Source of the DNA: an uncultured Bacteroidales bacterium
GTDB lineage: Bacteria; Bacteroidota; Bacteroidia; Bacteroidales; UBA11471
Direction of reading: 5' to 3'
Length of the DNA: 64,000 nucleotides
Assembly (NCBI GenBank): GCA_947593515.1
Contig: CANQDQ010000009.1
Location: forward strand, 20,647-84,646
The first letter of the stretch is position 1; each line of letters opens with the position of its first letter. Shown here piece by piece: positions 27,492 to 36,595 of the stretch. Under the pieces are notes generated by a model. That model saw only the letters and a list, made by a program, of their open reading frames with translations, had not been told where the DNA came from and ran no database searches. The translations under genes and the position numbers were made by a program.

Positions 27492-28451
27492 CTACATACG
27501 AACACAGAAGCGGATTATGGCAGCGGGAGGCACATCTTTGAGCAGCACTTTTTTGTCGCTGTCGAGCAGATAGAGCGAAGGCATGGCGCGCAGCACATAA
27601 CGTTCATCGCTGTCGATAACGCCGTCGGCATCGAAGCCCGCCGTCCAGTTTTCAGGTACGACAGCAAGATGTTGCAGCCATGACTCGCGTGCCGTATCGA
27701 CGCACACCGCCAGCACCCGCAGACGTCCACCGGCGGTGCGCAAGGAAACATAAACATCGTGCCGCAACTCGTCGATAGTTTCCTTGCAATGTTCGCAAGT
27801 CGGGTCGTAAAAGAGCAGCAAGATATATTCGCCCGTCGTACCGTAAAGGGTGTGCCGCTGTCCATCGGATGTTTCATAGGCGAAATCGGCTGCCGGCGTT
27901 CCTTCCCGATTTTTCCGAACGACCTCCAACTGCTGCTGCGGTCGTATCCGTTCGGATTTTTTCAATTGCTTCGAGCGCATTATTTCTTCGAGGAACCATG
28001 TATAACAGGTTTCGTTCAACATAGGAGAACCGGCGTCGTAAAGATATTGTTCCGCCAACTCGATCAACAGGCGGTAAGCAGCGGCATCGGCTTCCGCCCG
28101 ACGCAAAAGATTTACGGCAGAGGCACGGCATACAGCGGTGTCAGCAAGAGGAAACAGCGAAATGTAATTGACGAAATTCTGCTCCATGAAATCCCTGTCG
28201 CGACTGCGCGAAATATCCTTGAAATCCATCGCGTCCCAAAAATGCTCCACCACATAAGCGGCGCGCGATTCGGGCGTCTGCAAGAGCACGGGCACTTCGG
28301 GCAAAGGCAGTTCTTTGGAAGTCGCCGGCTGAACGGTCTGCTGCCTCAAAAGGCTATCCGGAGTACACACATCGAACTCCGCTCCCACTGCACCGGCTGC
28401 CACCGTCCACAGCGTCAGGAATACAGTCATTACTTTTTTTGACATCATCAT
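27492..28451 (-). CDS. DUF5106 thioredoxin-like periplasmic protein
   Basis: 319 residues with an N-terminal signal peptide (VMTVFLTLWTVAAGAVGA), a helical DUF5106-like region (AAYVVEHFWDAMDFKD; RRAEADAAAYRLLIELAEQYLYDAGSPM), and a C-terminal thioredoxin-like domain of the TlpA/AhpC type (TPAADFAYETSDGQRHTL, then LLLFYDPTCEHCKETIDEL with the CxxC motif CEHC, and AMPSLYLLDSDKKVLLKD with the cis-Pro). Probably a periplasmic disulfide/redox or metabolite-responsive protein of unknown role. It lies 37 bases after menD on the same strand, so it may be read with menF-menD. Three consecutive ATGs make the start uncertain by 6 bases. Confidence 0.87.
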   Translation of the reverse strand: MMMSKKVMTVFLTLWTVAAGAVGAEFDVCTPDSLLRQQTVQPATSKELPLPEVPVLLQTPESRAAYVVEHFWDAMDFKDISRSRDRDFMEQNFVNYISLFPLADTAVCRASAVNLLRRAEADAAAYRLLIELAEQYLYDAGSPMLNETCYTWFLEEIMRSKQLKKSERIRPQQQLEVVRKNREGTPAADFAYETSDGQRHTLYGTTGEYILLLFYDPTCEHCKETIDELRHDVYVSLRTAGGRLRVLAVCVDTARESWLQHLAVVPENWTAGFDADGVIDSDERYVLRAMPSLYLLDSDKKVLLKDVPPAAIIRFCVRM

Positions 28452-28488
28452 ATCTCAAAAATTATATTTGTCTTTTCCTCGAACCTTT

Positions 28489-30171
28489 TTATCGGGAAAA
28501 ATAGGCTTTCAATACTTCGGCATTGAGCAGGCGCGGCGTCTCAATGGCAAGAATCGCGACCCGTCCGGTCTCCTGAAAGAAACGCGGCAGAAGATTGCGC
28601 AACGATACGGCATCGGCAGCCCGATAGAAATCAATTCCGTGTAGCCGCGCATACCCTTCGACATCGACACGGCGAACAGTCTCAAAACAGGTTTCCGACT
28701 CGGAAAGTTCCGACACGCCTGCCAGCGTGCGGAATATGCCTCCGCTGCCGTTGCATATCACGACGATGCGAAGATTCGGCGGCAGGTCGCCCGTCGCCAA
28801 CGCAGCGGCATCGTACAGGAAACTCATATCGCCGATGATGCACACCGTCGGTCTGTTCGAGGCAATCGCCGCACCGACCGCCGTCGATAGCGAACCGTCA
28901 ATGCCGCTCGTCCCGCGATTGCCGTCGGAACGGAAAACCTGCGGATACTCGAACAGCTGCGCATAACGCACCGTCATTCCGTTGGAAAGCTGTACGGCGG
29001 CACCTGCCGGCAAGGCAGGCATCAGCAAGGAAAAAGCAGTGAAGTCGCTCCACGCAGCCGACGACAAAAAGGCGTCGTGGCGACGAGCCGCCTCCTCGCG
29101 CAAAGCCCGCCAAAGGTCGCGGTATTCGCACGCAGCCGGCTGCCAATATGGCGATACGGCCGTGAAAAAATCGCTCGGAGCAAGACGGATATGGCGGGTA
29201 AGCGACTGCATCGTATCGACGATATGTCCGTCCGTATCGAGGCGCCAGTGTTCCTCCGGTCGGTTTTCGCGCAAGAAACGTTTGAGCCGGCGCGATACCG
29301 GCGCACCGCCGAACGTAATAAGAATATCGGGGCGATACTCCGCCAGTCGGTCGGCGGGCATGACGGAGAGTACACGGTCTATAGTAGGAATGGCTTCGGC
29401 AACCGGCAGATTGGCAAGGCTTTCCGTCAGCAGTACAACTTGCGGGAATGCCGCCACACGTGTCAAAAGCGAAGCGAGCGCAGCATCGGGCACAGCAAAA
29501 GAAGCGACTATCAAAACCCGCTTTCCCGACGAAAGCATCGCCGCCAAACGGCGGGCTTCGGCATCGGGCAGTGTCGATGCCACCGGCACGGTTTCTATCA
29601 TGCGTTCCGGCATCGGATAAGCCTTTATCCCGTAAAGCGGTTCGCGAAAAGGCACGTCGAGATGCACAGGTCCTTGCGGCGAAGCCAGCGCAGTGTTGAG
29701 CGCCTCATTGACAAGGCGGTTGGCATACCACTGTTCGTCGGCACACGAAAGTTCGGCAGGCAGGCGGTATGAGGCTTTGACAAACGGCGCAAGGGCGGCA
29801 TACTGCCGTATGGTCTGGCTGTCGTCTTGGTCGATCCACTCCTCCGGACGGTCGGCAGAGATAACAATCAACGGCAGATGCTGGTAAAAAGCCTCCACCA
29901 CCGCCGGCGCATAATTGAGCAGCGCCGTGCCCGACGTGCAGACAAGGGCAACCGCCTCGCCCGACTGCTGCGCCATGCCCACCGCCATATAGGCGGCGAC
30001 CCGTTCGTCGAGAACGACGCGGCAGGATAGCTCACGGCGGCGTGTCAAAGAGATTATCAACGGAGCATTGCGGGAGCCGGGTGAAAGCAAAACGCGGCGC
30101 ACACCTTTCCGCACCAACAGCTCCGTCAAAATCTTGGCGGTTTCTTTTTCGGAATAGAGATTATCGTTCAT
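28489..30171 (-). CDS. menD: 2-Succinyl-5-enolpyruvyl-6-hydroxy-3-cyclohexene-1-carboxylate synthase
   Basis: Thiamine-diphosphate enzyme that joins 2-oxoglutarate-derived succinic semialdehyde to isochorismate in menaquinone synthesis. 560 residues, with the N-terminal LSPGSRNAPL, DERVAAYMAVGMAQ (catalytic Glu region), VCTSGTALLNYAPAV, and the ThDP-binding GNRGTSGIDGSLSTAVG with IIGDMSFLYD. The ATG at 30171 is preferred over an upstream GTG because of the family N-terminus (NLYSEKETAKILTELL). The start overlaps menF's end by 11 bases. Confidence 0.96.
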   Translation of the reverse strand: MNDNLYSEKETAKILTELLVRKGVRRVLLSPGSRNAPLIISLTRRRELSCRVVLDERVAAYMAVGMAQQSGEAVALVCTSGTALLNYAPAVVEAFYQHLPLIVISADRPEEWIDQDDSQTIRQYAALAPFVKASYRLPAELSCADEQWYANRLVNEALNTALASPQGPVHLDVPFREPLYGIKAYPMPERMIETVPVASTLPDAEARRLAAMLSSGKRVLIVASFAVPDAALASLLTRVAAFPQVVLLTESLANLPVAEAIPTIDRVLSVMPADRLAEYRPDILITFGGAPVSRRLKRFLRENRPEEHWRLDTDGHIVDTMQSLTRHIRLAPSDFFTAVSPYWQPAACEYRDLWRALREEAARRHDAFLSSAAWSDFTAFSLLMPALPAGAAVQLSNGMTVRYAQLFEYPQVFRSDGNRGTSGIDGSLSTAVGAAIASNRPTVCIIGDMSFLYDAAALATGDLPPNLRIVVICNGSGGIFRTLAGVSELSESETCFETVRRVDVEGYARLHGIDFYRAADAVSLRNLLPRFFQETGRVAILAIETPRLLNAEVLKAYFSR

Positions 30172-31261
30172 CGTCGGTCTGTACACATTGTTTCACCACA
30201 CGAAGCAGCGGCTCCGCTTTGAGAGATGTTTCGTTCCACTCCGAGCGGGCATTGCTGCGGGCGGTAAGTCCTCCGCCCGTATGTATATCGATGCGGTCGG
30301 CATAGAGTTCCATCGAACGCAAATTTACAAATAAATCGTATTCGCCCGTACCGTCGAACACGCCCAAATATCCGGCATAGCAGCGACGGCTGTTTTTTTC
30401 TGTTTCGGCAATGGCGCGCAACGCCGCTTCGCGCGGACAGCCGCCCACCGCCGGCGTCGGGTGTAATCGCCGCACCAGCGCATCTGCCGCCTCATCGGGG
30501 CAAGAGGTCGAAACACTCAATCGCGTGGAAAGGTGGCGCACATTGCCCGCCACACAATCTTCCACGTCTCCGACACGCACATCGCCTGCGACCGTCTGCC
30601 GAAAAACCTCGCGTATATAATCGGTAACGAGCTGCTGCTCCTCGCGCTCTTTTTCGCCCCACGCCGACGGGTCGCCGCACCGCTTAGTGGCAGCCACCGA
30701 ACAGGCGGAAAGGGTATTGCCCCGCCGTTGCAAAAAGAGTTCGGGCGATGCACCCAGCCACAACGTCGTGCCGGGCAGGTAAAAGAGAAAAACAAAAGCG
30801 TCGGGAAATGCCTCGCACATCGCATCGAACAGCACCGCCACCCGCTGCTGCGGCGCACAGGGAACCGAAATAACCCGCGATAAAACGACTTTCTGCAAAT
30901 CGCCCCGCCGCAAGGAGGCTATCAACCGACCGGCTTGCCGCTCGTAAACCGTCCGCGAGACAGCCGACAAAGCCGGTGCCGACGGCAGTGCCGCCGACGG
31001 ACGGGCTGAAAGCGAGTCCCAGCCGCAGGCATCATCGAGCGTCATTTCCGCAGCAATGAAACAGGCAGGCAATTCCGTATCGTCGAAAGGGTGTACAAAA
31101 AAGCCGCGCCGGCGGGACAACGCAGACAAAGAAACGTCTGCCGGCTTCACGCCGGAGAGCTGCGCGCCAAACTCGGGCTGCCCGCCGCCCTGCCGGCGGC
31201 AAGCATAGAAAAGCGCTCCTTTGTCGAGGCACAACCGTATGGCGTCTTGCAATGATTTCAT
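30161..31261 (-). CDS. menF: Isochorismate synthase
   Basis: Converts chorismate to isochorismate, the entry step of menaquinone synthesis. 366 residues with the chorismate-binding domain: RRGDLQKVVLSRVISV, LFYLPGTTLWLGASPELFL, VRHLSTRLSVS, LHPTPAVGGCPREAA, GYLGVFDGTGEYDLFVNLRSM and the Mg-binding end IHTGGGLTARSNARSEWNET. The start MKSLQDAIRL at 31261 is chosen because the in-frame extension upstream runs into the rimO end and has no family likeness. It is 37 bases from rimO and overlaps menD. The enzyme draws on the same chorismate pool as TrpE encoded nearby. Confidence 0.95.
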   Translation of the reverse strand: MKSLQDAIRLCLDKGALFYACRRQGGGQPEFGAQLSGVKPADVSLSALSRRRGFFVHPFDDTELPACFIAAEMTLDDACGWDSLSARPSAALPSAPALSAVSRTVYERQAGRLIASLRRGDLQKVVLSRVISVPCAPQQRVAVLFDAMCEAFPDAFVFLFYLPGTTLWLGASPELFLQRRGNTLSACSVAATKRCGDPSAWGEKEREEQQLVTDYIREVFRQTVAGDVRVGDVEDCVAGNVRHLSTRLSVSTSCPDEAADALVRRLHPTPAVGGCPREAALRAIAETEKNSRRCYAGYLGVFDGTGEYDLFVNLRSMELYADRIDIHTGGGLTARSNARSEWNETSLKAEPLLRVVKQCVQTDDER

Positions 31262-31298
31262 TTCTGAAAATTTGAGGCTCGCCGCCCGATTTCCGAAA

Positions 31299-32594
31299 TT
31301 ACTCGGCGACGGCGAAAAGTTCAAAAGGCTGCGCCGATGTGATGCGCACCGTATAAAACTCACCGACCGTCAGGGCGCGTGTTTTTTCGACCAATACTTC
31401 GGGATCGACTTCGGGCGAATCGTACTGCGTGCGCCCCACATAATAGTCCGGCTCCTCGCGGTCGATAACGACCTGCATACGGCTGCCCGCCTTCGAGGCG
31501 GCGACATCGGCGGCAACCGCTTCCTGCGCCTCCATAAGGAGGTCGAGGCGCCGCTGCTTTTCGTCGGCGGGGACATCGTCGGCATAGTGCTGCGCCGAAT
31601 AAGTGCCCTCCTCTTCGGAATAGGCGAACGCCCCCATGCGCTCGAAACGGGCTTCGCGCACGAAACGGAGCAGTTCGTCGAAAGCCTCCTCCGTCTCCCC
31701 GCAAAAGCCCACCATGAACGTGGTGCGCAGGTGTATGCCGGGCACTTCGTGGCGAATGCGTTCCAACAACGCTTCCGTTTCTTTGCGGGTGATGTGGCGG
31801 CGCATACGGTGCAGCACGCCGTCGTCGATGTGCTGCAAGGCGATGTCGAGGTATTTGCAGATGTTGTCGTGGCGCGCCATAACGGGCAGCAAATCGAGCG
31901 GAAAATGGTCGGGATAAGCGTAATGCAGCCGCAGCCACTTCACGCCGCAAACGGAAGCGATGCGCTCCACCAATTCGGCAATGCGGTATTCGCCGTAAAG
32001 GTCTTTGCCGTAATAGGTAAGGTCTTGGGCGATAAGCTGAAACTCCTTGACGCCCTGCGCCGCCAGCGTCTCGACTTCGGCGACGATTTCGTCCATCGGG
32101 CGGGAAACGTAATGCCCCGTAATGAGAGGTATAGCACAATAGGCGCACATACGGTCGCACCCTTCGGCAATTTTTATGTAGGCATAGTGCGGCGGGGTGG
32201 TCAGTTCGCGCTGCAAGCGAAACTCGTCGCGGTAGGCTTTGCCCAATTCTTCAAGCAGACGGGGATAATCGAATTTGCCGTAAAACTTATCGACTTCGGG
32301 AATTTCGCCCGCCAGCTCCTCCATGTAACGCTGCGAGAGGCAGCCCATGACATAGAGACGGCGAATCCGGCGCTGCTTCTTCGCCTGCGCAAAAGTGAGT
32401 ATCATCTCGATGGATTCTTCTTTGGCATCGCCGATGAATCCGCAGGTGTTGATGACGACGATTTCGCCCTTGACTTCGGCGGCATCGTGGTACACTTCGT
32501 AACCGGCGGCACGGAACTGCTTCATCAGCCGTTCCGAATCGACCAAATTTTTGGAGCACCCGAGCGTGATGACGTCGATACGATTTTTGACCAT
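31299..32594 (-). CDS. rimO: Ribosomal protein S12 methylthiotransferase
   Basis: Radical SAM enzyme that adds a methylthio group to an Asp of ribosomal protein S12. The 431 residues show the MTTase N-terminal domain with three cluster cysteines (LGCSKNLVDSE, Cys13; VINTCGFIGDAKEESIE; VMGCLSQRY), the radical SAM motif in IAEGCDRMCAYCAIPLITG (CxxxCxxC) and a C-terminal TRAM domain (VVIDREEPDYYVGRTQYDSPEVD). The RimO rather than MiaB assignment rests on the LGCSKN start and IPLITG segment. It follows ftsY by 4 bases. Confidence 0.95.
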   Translation of the reverse strand: MVKNRIDVITLGCSKNLVDSERLMKQFRAAGYEVYHDAAEVKGEIVVINTCGFIGDAKEESIEMILTFAQAKKQRRIRRLYVMGCLSQRYMEELAGEIPEVDKFYGKFDYPRLLEELGKAYRDEFRLQRELTTPPHYAYIKIAEGCDRMCAYCAIPLITGHYVSRPMDEIVAEVETLAAQGVKEFQLIAQDLTYYGKDLYGEYRIAELVERIASVCGVKWLRLHYAYPDHFPLDLLPVMARHDNICKYLDIALQHIDDGVLHRMRRHITRKETEALLERIRHEVPGIHLRTTFMVGFCGETEEAFDELLRFVREARFERMGAFAYSEEEGTYSAQHYADDVPADEKQRRLDLLMEAQEAVAADVAASKAGSRMQVVIDREEPDYYVGRTQYDSPEVDPEVLVEKTRALTVGEFYTVRITSAQPFELFAVAE

Positions 32595-32598
32595 CGGG

Positions 32599-33558
32599 TT
32601 AATTTTCGCTGAACAACGATTCGACAAACTCGCGGCGGCGGAAAGGCTGCAAGTCTTCCATGCCTTCGCCGAGCCCGATGTATTTGACCGGCGTTTTGAA
32701 CTGGTCGGATATGCCGATGACGACGCCGCCCTTGGCGGTGCCGTCGAGTTTGGTGATAGCGAGGGCATTGACTTCGGTGGCGGCGGTAAACTGCCGAGCC
32801 TGCTCGAAAGCGTTTTGCCCCGTCGAGCCGTCGAGCACAAGCAGCACCTCCTGCGGCGCACCGGGCACGACTTTATCCATGACTTTTTTGATTTTCGTGA
32901 GTTCGTTCATCAGTCCGATTTTGTTATGCAGACGTCCGGCGGTGTCGATAATCACCACATCGGCGCCGGCAGCTTTTGCCGCACTGAGGGTATCGAAAGC
33001 GACCGACGCGGGATCGGCGCCCATTTTCTGCTTGACGACGGGCACTCCCACCCGTTCGCCCCAAATGACAATCTGCTCTACGGCGGCGGCGCGGAAAGTG
33101 TCGGCAGCGCCGAGATACACTTTCAATCCGTTTTTCTTGTACTGGTAAGCGAGTTTTCCGATGGTGGTGGTTTTTCCCACGCCGTTCACGCCGACGACCA
33201 TGATGACGTATGGGGTCGCAACATTCTGCGGTACAACGAAATCGGTATCGTCGCCCGTATGGTTTTCGGCCAGCAGCGCCACGATTTCTTCGCGAAGGAT
33301 ATTTTTCAATTCGCCGGTCGAGAGATATTTGTCACGTGCCACGCGGCGTTCTATGCGGTCGATGATGCGCAGCGTGGTTTCGACGCCCACGTCGGAGGTA
33401 ATCAATATCTCTTCGAGGTCGTCGAGCACGGTGTCATCGACGGTGGATTTGCCGGCGACCGCACGGGTGATTTTCGTGAACATTCCCTCTTTGGTCTTTG
33501 CCAGCCCTTTGTCGAGCGTCTCTTTTTTTTCTTTCTGGAAGAAATCGAAAAATCCCAT
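32599..33558 (-). CDS. ftsY: Signal recognition particle receptor FtsY
   Basis: GTPase receptor that docks SRP-ribosome complexes at the inner membrane. 319 residues: a short N-terminal segment (MGFFDFFQKEKKETLDKGL), the helical N domain, then the NG GTPase with G1 GVNGVGKTTTIGKLA at 123-137, DTFRAAAVEQ, DTAGRLHNKIGLMNEL, the TKLDGTAKGG guanine-recognition motif and GLGEGMEDLQPF near the end. It lacks a long acidic A domain, as is usual outside enterobacteria. It lies between pbp1A and rimO with gaps of 39 and 4 bases. Confidence 0.97.
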   Translation of the reverse strand: MGFFDFFQKEKKETLDKGLAKTKEGMFTKITRAVAGKSTVDDTVLDDLEEILITSDVGVETTLRIIDRIERRVARDKYLSTGELKNILREEIVALLAENHTGDDTDFVVPQNVATPYVIMVVGVNGVGKTTTIGKLAYQYKKNGLKVYLGAADTFRAAAVEQIVIWGERVGVPVVKQKMGADPASVAFDTLSAAKAAGADVVIIDTAGRLHNKIGLMNELTKIKKVMDKVVPGAPQEVLLVLDGSTGQNAFEQARQFTAATEVNALAITKLDGTAKGGVVIGISDQFKTPVKYIGLGEGMEDLQPFRRREFVESLFSEN

Positions 33559-33597
33559 ATATCTCTGTTGTTTTAGCGAATTATAAGATTCTGTTTT

Positions 33598-36030
33598 TTA
33601 ATCGAATATACCTTCGATAGCCTCTTCCTCGATATTTATCGGAGGCACCGGTTTCCCTGCATTGTCGGGCAGTTTGGCGGCGTCTCTTCCGCACGGGAGG
33701 AAAATCACGGAATCGACGGCAAAAGTATCTGCCGGCGTGTACAGCAAAGTGCTGTCGGCATATACTTTCTGTATGTAGTGCGCATAGATGGGGAGTGCGG
33801 TATTGGCGCCCTGCCCGTCGGCAATCTGGTCGAAATGTATCGAACGCTCTTCGCCGCCGACCCATACGCCGGTTACCAAAGCGGGGGTGAATCCCATGAA
33901 CCAACCGTCGGAATTGTTGTTGGTCGTTCCGGTTTTTCCGCCCATCTGCGCATCGATTTTATAACGGAAACGCAGGCGTATGCCGGTGCCTTTGTCGATG
34001 ACATCGCACAGCATGGGGAGCATTTTCAGGTAGGTCGATTCGCTGAACACTTCGGAAATTTGCGGCACGAAATCGGCAACGACGTTTCCGTAACGGTCTT
34101 CGATGCGGGAAACGTAAATGGGATCTGCCCGCAACCCGTAATTGGAAAATGCCGTATAGGCGGTAACCATCTCTTCGACGGAAACGTCGGCGACACCGAG
34201 ACAGAGGGAAATGACGGGGTCTATCTGTCCGTGTATGCCGAACGAGTTCATCAACTGTACCAGCGACTGCGGCGAAAGGCGATTCATCAGGTAAGCCGAA
34301 ATCCAGTTGTTCGACTTGGAGAGCGCCCAGCGCAACGTTACGTTCTCGCCCACCCGTTCGGACGAGGCATTTCGGGGCGACCACACTTCGCCGCTCGCGC
34401 GGTCGAAGATGTTGGGCTGTACATTGGGGGCGAGGTCGCAGGGCGAATAGCCCTCCTCCATCGCCAGCGTGTAGAGGAACGGTTTTATCGTAGAGCCGAC
34501 CTGCCGCCGTCCGCCCGACACCATATCGTACTTGAAGTTGCGGAAGTCGATGCCGCCCACATAGGCTTTGACATGCCCGTTACGGCTGTCGACAGACATG
34601 AATCCGGTGCGCAGCAGCGTCTTGCAGTAGCGTATGGAATCGAGAGGGGTCATGACCGTATCGATGGGTCCGCTCCACGAAAAGAGGCGCATCGGCACGG
34701 GGGTAGCGAATGCGGCATCGATTTCGTCGCTGCCCGCTCCGCTTTGTTTCATGGTGCGATAGCGGTCGCTCTGCTCTTTGGCGCGCCTCATGATATCTGT
34801 CACCTCTTCGGGCGAGAGGTCTTTGGAGAAGGGGGCATACCTTTTGCCGCGTTTTTCGTTCTCGAAGCGGGGCTGTATATATCCGCCCAGATATTCGGCG
34901 ACTGCCTCTTCGGCATACCGCTGCATGCGGGAGTCGAGGGTCGTATAGATTTTCAGACCGTCGGTATAGATATTGTAGGACGAGCCGTCGGTTTTGCGGT
35001 TTTTGCGGCACCAGCCGTAAAGGGGATTCGTCGCCCACGCAATGGAGTCGTCGATATACTGTTGCCGCTGCCAGCCGCGATAGTTGCGTCTATCGGGCTT
35101 ATTCGCCATCATAATCAACCGGATATGTTCGCGAAAATAAGGGGCGACACCCGTTTCGTGATTGACGCGGTGGAAGCGGGTCGTTATAGGCAGTCTTTTG
35201 AGGGAGTCGCACTCGAACGTCGTCAGGTAACCGGCTTTGCACATCTGGTCGAGTACGGTATTGCGCCGTTCCAGCGAGCGGTCGGGATAGAGTATCGGAT
35301 TATACACGCGGGGGTTCTTGCACATTCCCACCAACACGGCAGCCTCCTCCACTTTCAGATTCTTCGGTTCGGTATCGAAATAAATGTTTGCCGCCGACTG
35401 CAAGCCTACGGCCTCGAACAGGAAATCGAATTTGTTGAGATACATATTCACGATTTCCTCTTTCGTGTAGAAATGTTCCAGCTGCACGGCGATAACCCAC
35501 TCGATGGGCTTTTGGAAAAGGCGTTCCTTCACATTGCCTGCCGTCGGCGAATAGAGCAGCTTTGCCAACTGCTGGGTGATGGTGCTGCCGCCGCCCGCGC
35601 TTTTCTGACCCAAAAATCCGCGCTTCACAATGGCGCGCACGAGCGCCTTGAAGTCGATGCCCGAATGTTCGTAGAAACGGACGTCTTCGGTGGCAAGCAG
35701 GGCGTCGATCATCGTTTGGGATATTTGGTCGTAATCGATGGATATGCGATTGCCCTGCGCCAAATAGAAACGGCCTATCGGCTGCATATCGGCGGAATAG
35801 ATTTCCGAAGCCAGCTTGTCTTTCGGATTTTGCAGCTCCTCTATGGGGGGCATATACCCGATATGCCCTTCGGCGATGGCATAAAAGAGCCACCACACGC
35901 CGCCGGCAGCCAGCACCAGCAGCGTCCACAACGAAAGAACAATCCAGAGGGTAATGTCCCGCTTCGGCTTCGCAGGGTGGTCGGATTCAGTCGGAGCATT
36001 CTTTTTTTTCGACGAAAACAAAGCGCACAT
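33598..36030 (-). CDS. Class A penicillin-binding protein (PBP1A-type)
   Basis: Bifunctional peptidoglycan synthase in the inner membrane. 810 residues: cytoplasmic basic segment, one membrane helix (about 27-53), a GT51 glycosyltransferase domain with catalytic Glu115 in TEDVRFYEH and GGSTITQQLAKLL, and a transpeptidase domain with SxxK at 513-516 (GSTIKPF), SxN at 573-575 and KTG at 699-701 (GGKTGTTNNNSDGWF). The acidic C-terminus (INIEEEAIEGIFD) has no extra domain. A -7 box TACCTTTG lies about 70 bases upstream. It heads a co-oriented run pbp1A-ftsY-rimO-menF-menD-DUF5106. Confidence 0.96.
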   Translation of the reverse strand: MCALFSSKKKNAPTESDHPAKPKRDITLWIVLSLWTLLVLAAGGVWWLFYAIAEGHIGYMPPIEELQNPKDKLASEIYSADMQPIGRFYLAQGNRISIDYDQISQTMIDALLATEDVRFYEHSGIDFKALVRAIVKRGFLGQKSAGGGSTITQQLAKLLYSPTAGNVKERLFQKPIEWVIAVQLEHFYTKEEIVNMYLNKFDFLFEAVGLQSAANIYFDTEPKNLKVEEAAVLVGMCKNPRVYNPILYPDRSLERRNTVLDQMCKAGYLTTFECDSLKRLPITTRFHRVNHETGVAPYFREHIRLIMMANKPDRRNYRGWQRQQYIDDSIAWATNPLYGWCRKNRKTDGSSYNIYTDGLKIYTTLDSRMQRYAEEAVAEYLGGYIQPRFENEKRGKRYAPFSKDLSPEEVTDIMRRAKEQSDRYRTMKQSGAGSDEIDAAFATPVPMRLFSWSGPIDTVMTPLDSIRYCKTLLRTGFMSVDSRNGHVKAYVGGIDFRNFKYDMVSGGRRQVGSTIKPFLYTLAMEEGYSPCDLAPNVQPNIFDRASGEVWSPRNASSERVGENVTLRWALSKSNNWISAYLMNRLSPQSLVQLMNSFGIHGQIDPVISLCLGVADVSVEEMVTAYTAFSNYGLRADPIYVSRIEDRYGNVVADFVPQISEVFSESTYLKMLPMLCDVIDKGTGIRLRFRYKIDAQMGGKTGTTNNNSDGWFMGFTPALVTGVWVGGEERSIHFDQIADGQGANTALPIYAHYIQKVYADSTLLYTPADTFAVDSVIFLPCGRDAAKLPDNAGKPVPPINIEEEAIEGIFD

Positions 36031-36100
36031 ATATCGTCATGAAAAATATTCGACAAATTTTTGCGGAACGACACGGCTCGCCGCCGTGCACATTCCGCTT

Positions 36101-36108
36101 CAAAGGTA
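36101..36108 (-). promoter_or_regulatory. Bacteroidetes -7 box for pbp1A
   Basis: Minus-strand TACCTTTG matches TAnnTTTG; leader about 65 bases. The -33 element is weak. Confidence 0.6.
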
Positions 36109-36384
36109 ATGCAAATTTTTCATATCCGCCACTTTTCGGGGATAAGAATTTCCCTGTCCCGAAAAAAAATTCGGCATTTGTCCATACCGAAAACTCTGCC
36201 GTTGAATTTTTATACATTATTATATATAGGTATGTACGAGAGAGTTGGCTCTTTTGCTCTTGCTCCCGTCTGTTTTCCGGCGATTTTCCCGAAAAAAAGA
36301 GGTGTTCCGTCTGAAAAAAAGAAGATTACAGGAAGTTTGTTTTTCGGGAGCCGCCGCAGATTTTTCGGTCGATAGAATTTTAAC

Positions 36385-36396
36385 ATTTACGTAAAT
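36385..36396. promoter_or_regulatory. Palindromic possible operator upstream of the pilus operon
   Basis: ATTTACGTAAAT is a perfect 12-base palindrome, directly followed by TATATTTA (36401-36408), which resembles a -7 box, and by the G10 tract. A regulator site is plausible but AT-rich palindromes of this size also arise by chance. Confidence 0.3.
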
Positions 36397-36419
36397 TACT
36401 TATATTTAGCAATTTACAC

Positions 36420-36429
36420 GGGGGGGGGG
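36420..36429. repeat. Homopolymeric tract of ten G
   Basis: Ten consecutive G in an otherwise AT-rich intergenic region, about 63 bases before the pilus -7 box. Such tracts change length by polymerase slippage and can alter promoter spacing; here its effect is unknown. Confidence 0.8.
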
Positions 36430-36491
36430 ATTTTTCAGTTTTTTTTCAAAAAAAATTTCGTTTTTTGCGTACAACTTTGTAATTTCTATAT

Positions 36492-36499
36492 TATTTTTG
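36492..36499 (+). promoter_or_regulatory. -7 box of the pilus operon
   Basis: TATTTTTG matches TAnnTTTG. Transcription would start near 36506 with a leader of about 90 bases before the DUF3575 gene. No well-spaced -33 element: TTTTTTGC lies 24 bases away and TTTG 12 bases away. Confidence 0.5.
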
Positions 36500-36595
36500 C
36501 CACGTCAATTGAAATCTTAATTACGCTCATTATAAACTTGAATTAAAAACTTTTGTTACTATCAAATTAGGTTATAGGAACCAGTTATTTATAAG

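Larger units (their letters stand above)
36031..36595. other. 565-base divergent region between pbp1A and the pilus operon
   Basis: No gene is supported. It contains the pbp1A promoter (minus, 36101-36108), a 12-base perfect palindrome ATTTACGTAAAT (36385-36396), a run of ten G (36420-36429) followed by T- and A-rich tracts, and a plus-strand -7 box (36492-36499) for the pilus genes. Confidence 0.7.

Noticed and set aside
27486..27494. Terminator between trpA and the convergent DUF5106 gene
   Set aside because: Only three bases separate the two stops and no hairpin with a T-run could be found in the flanking codons.
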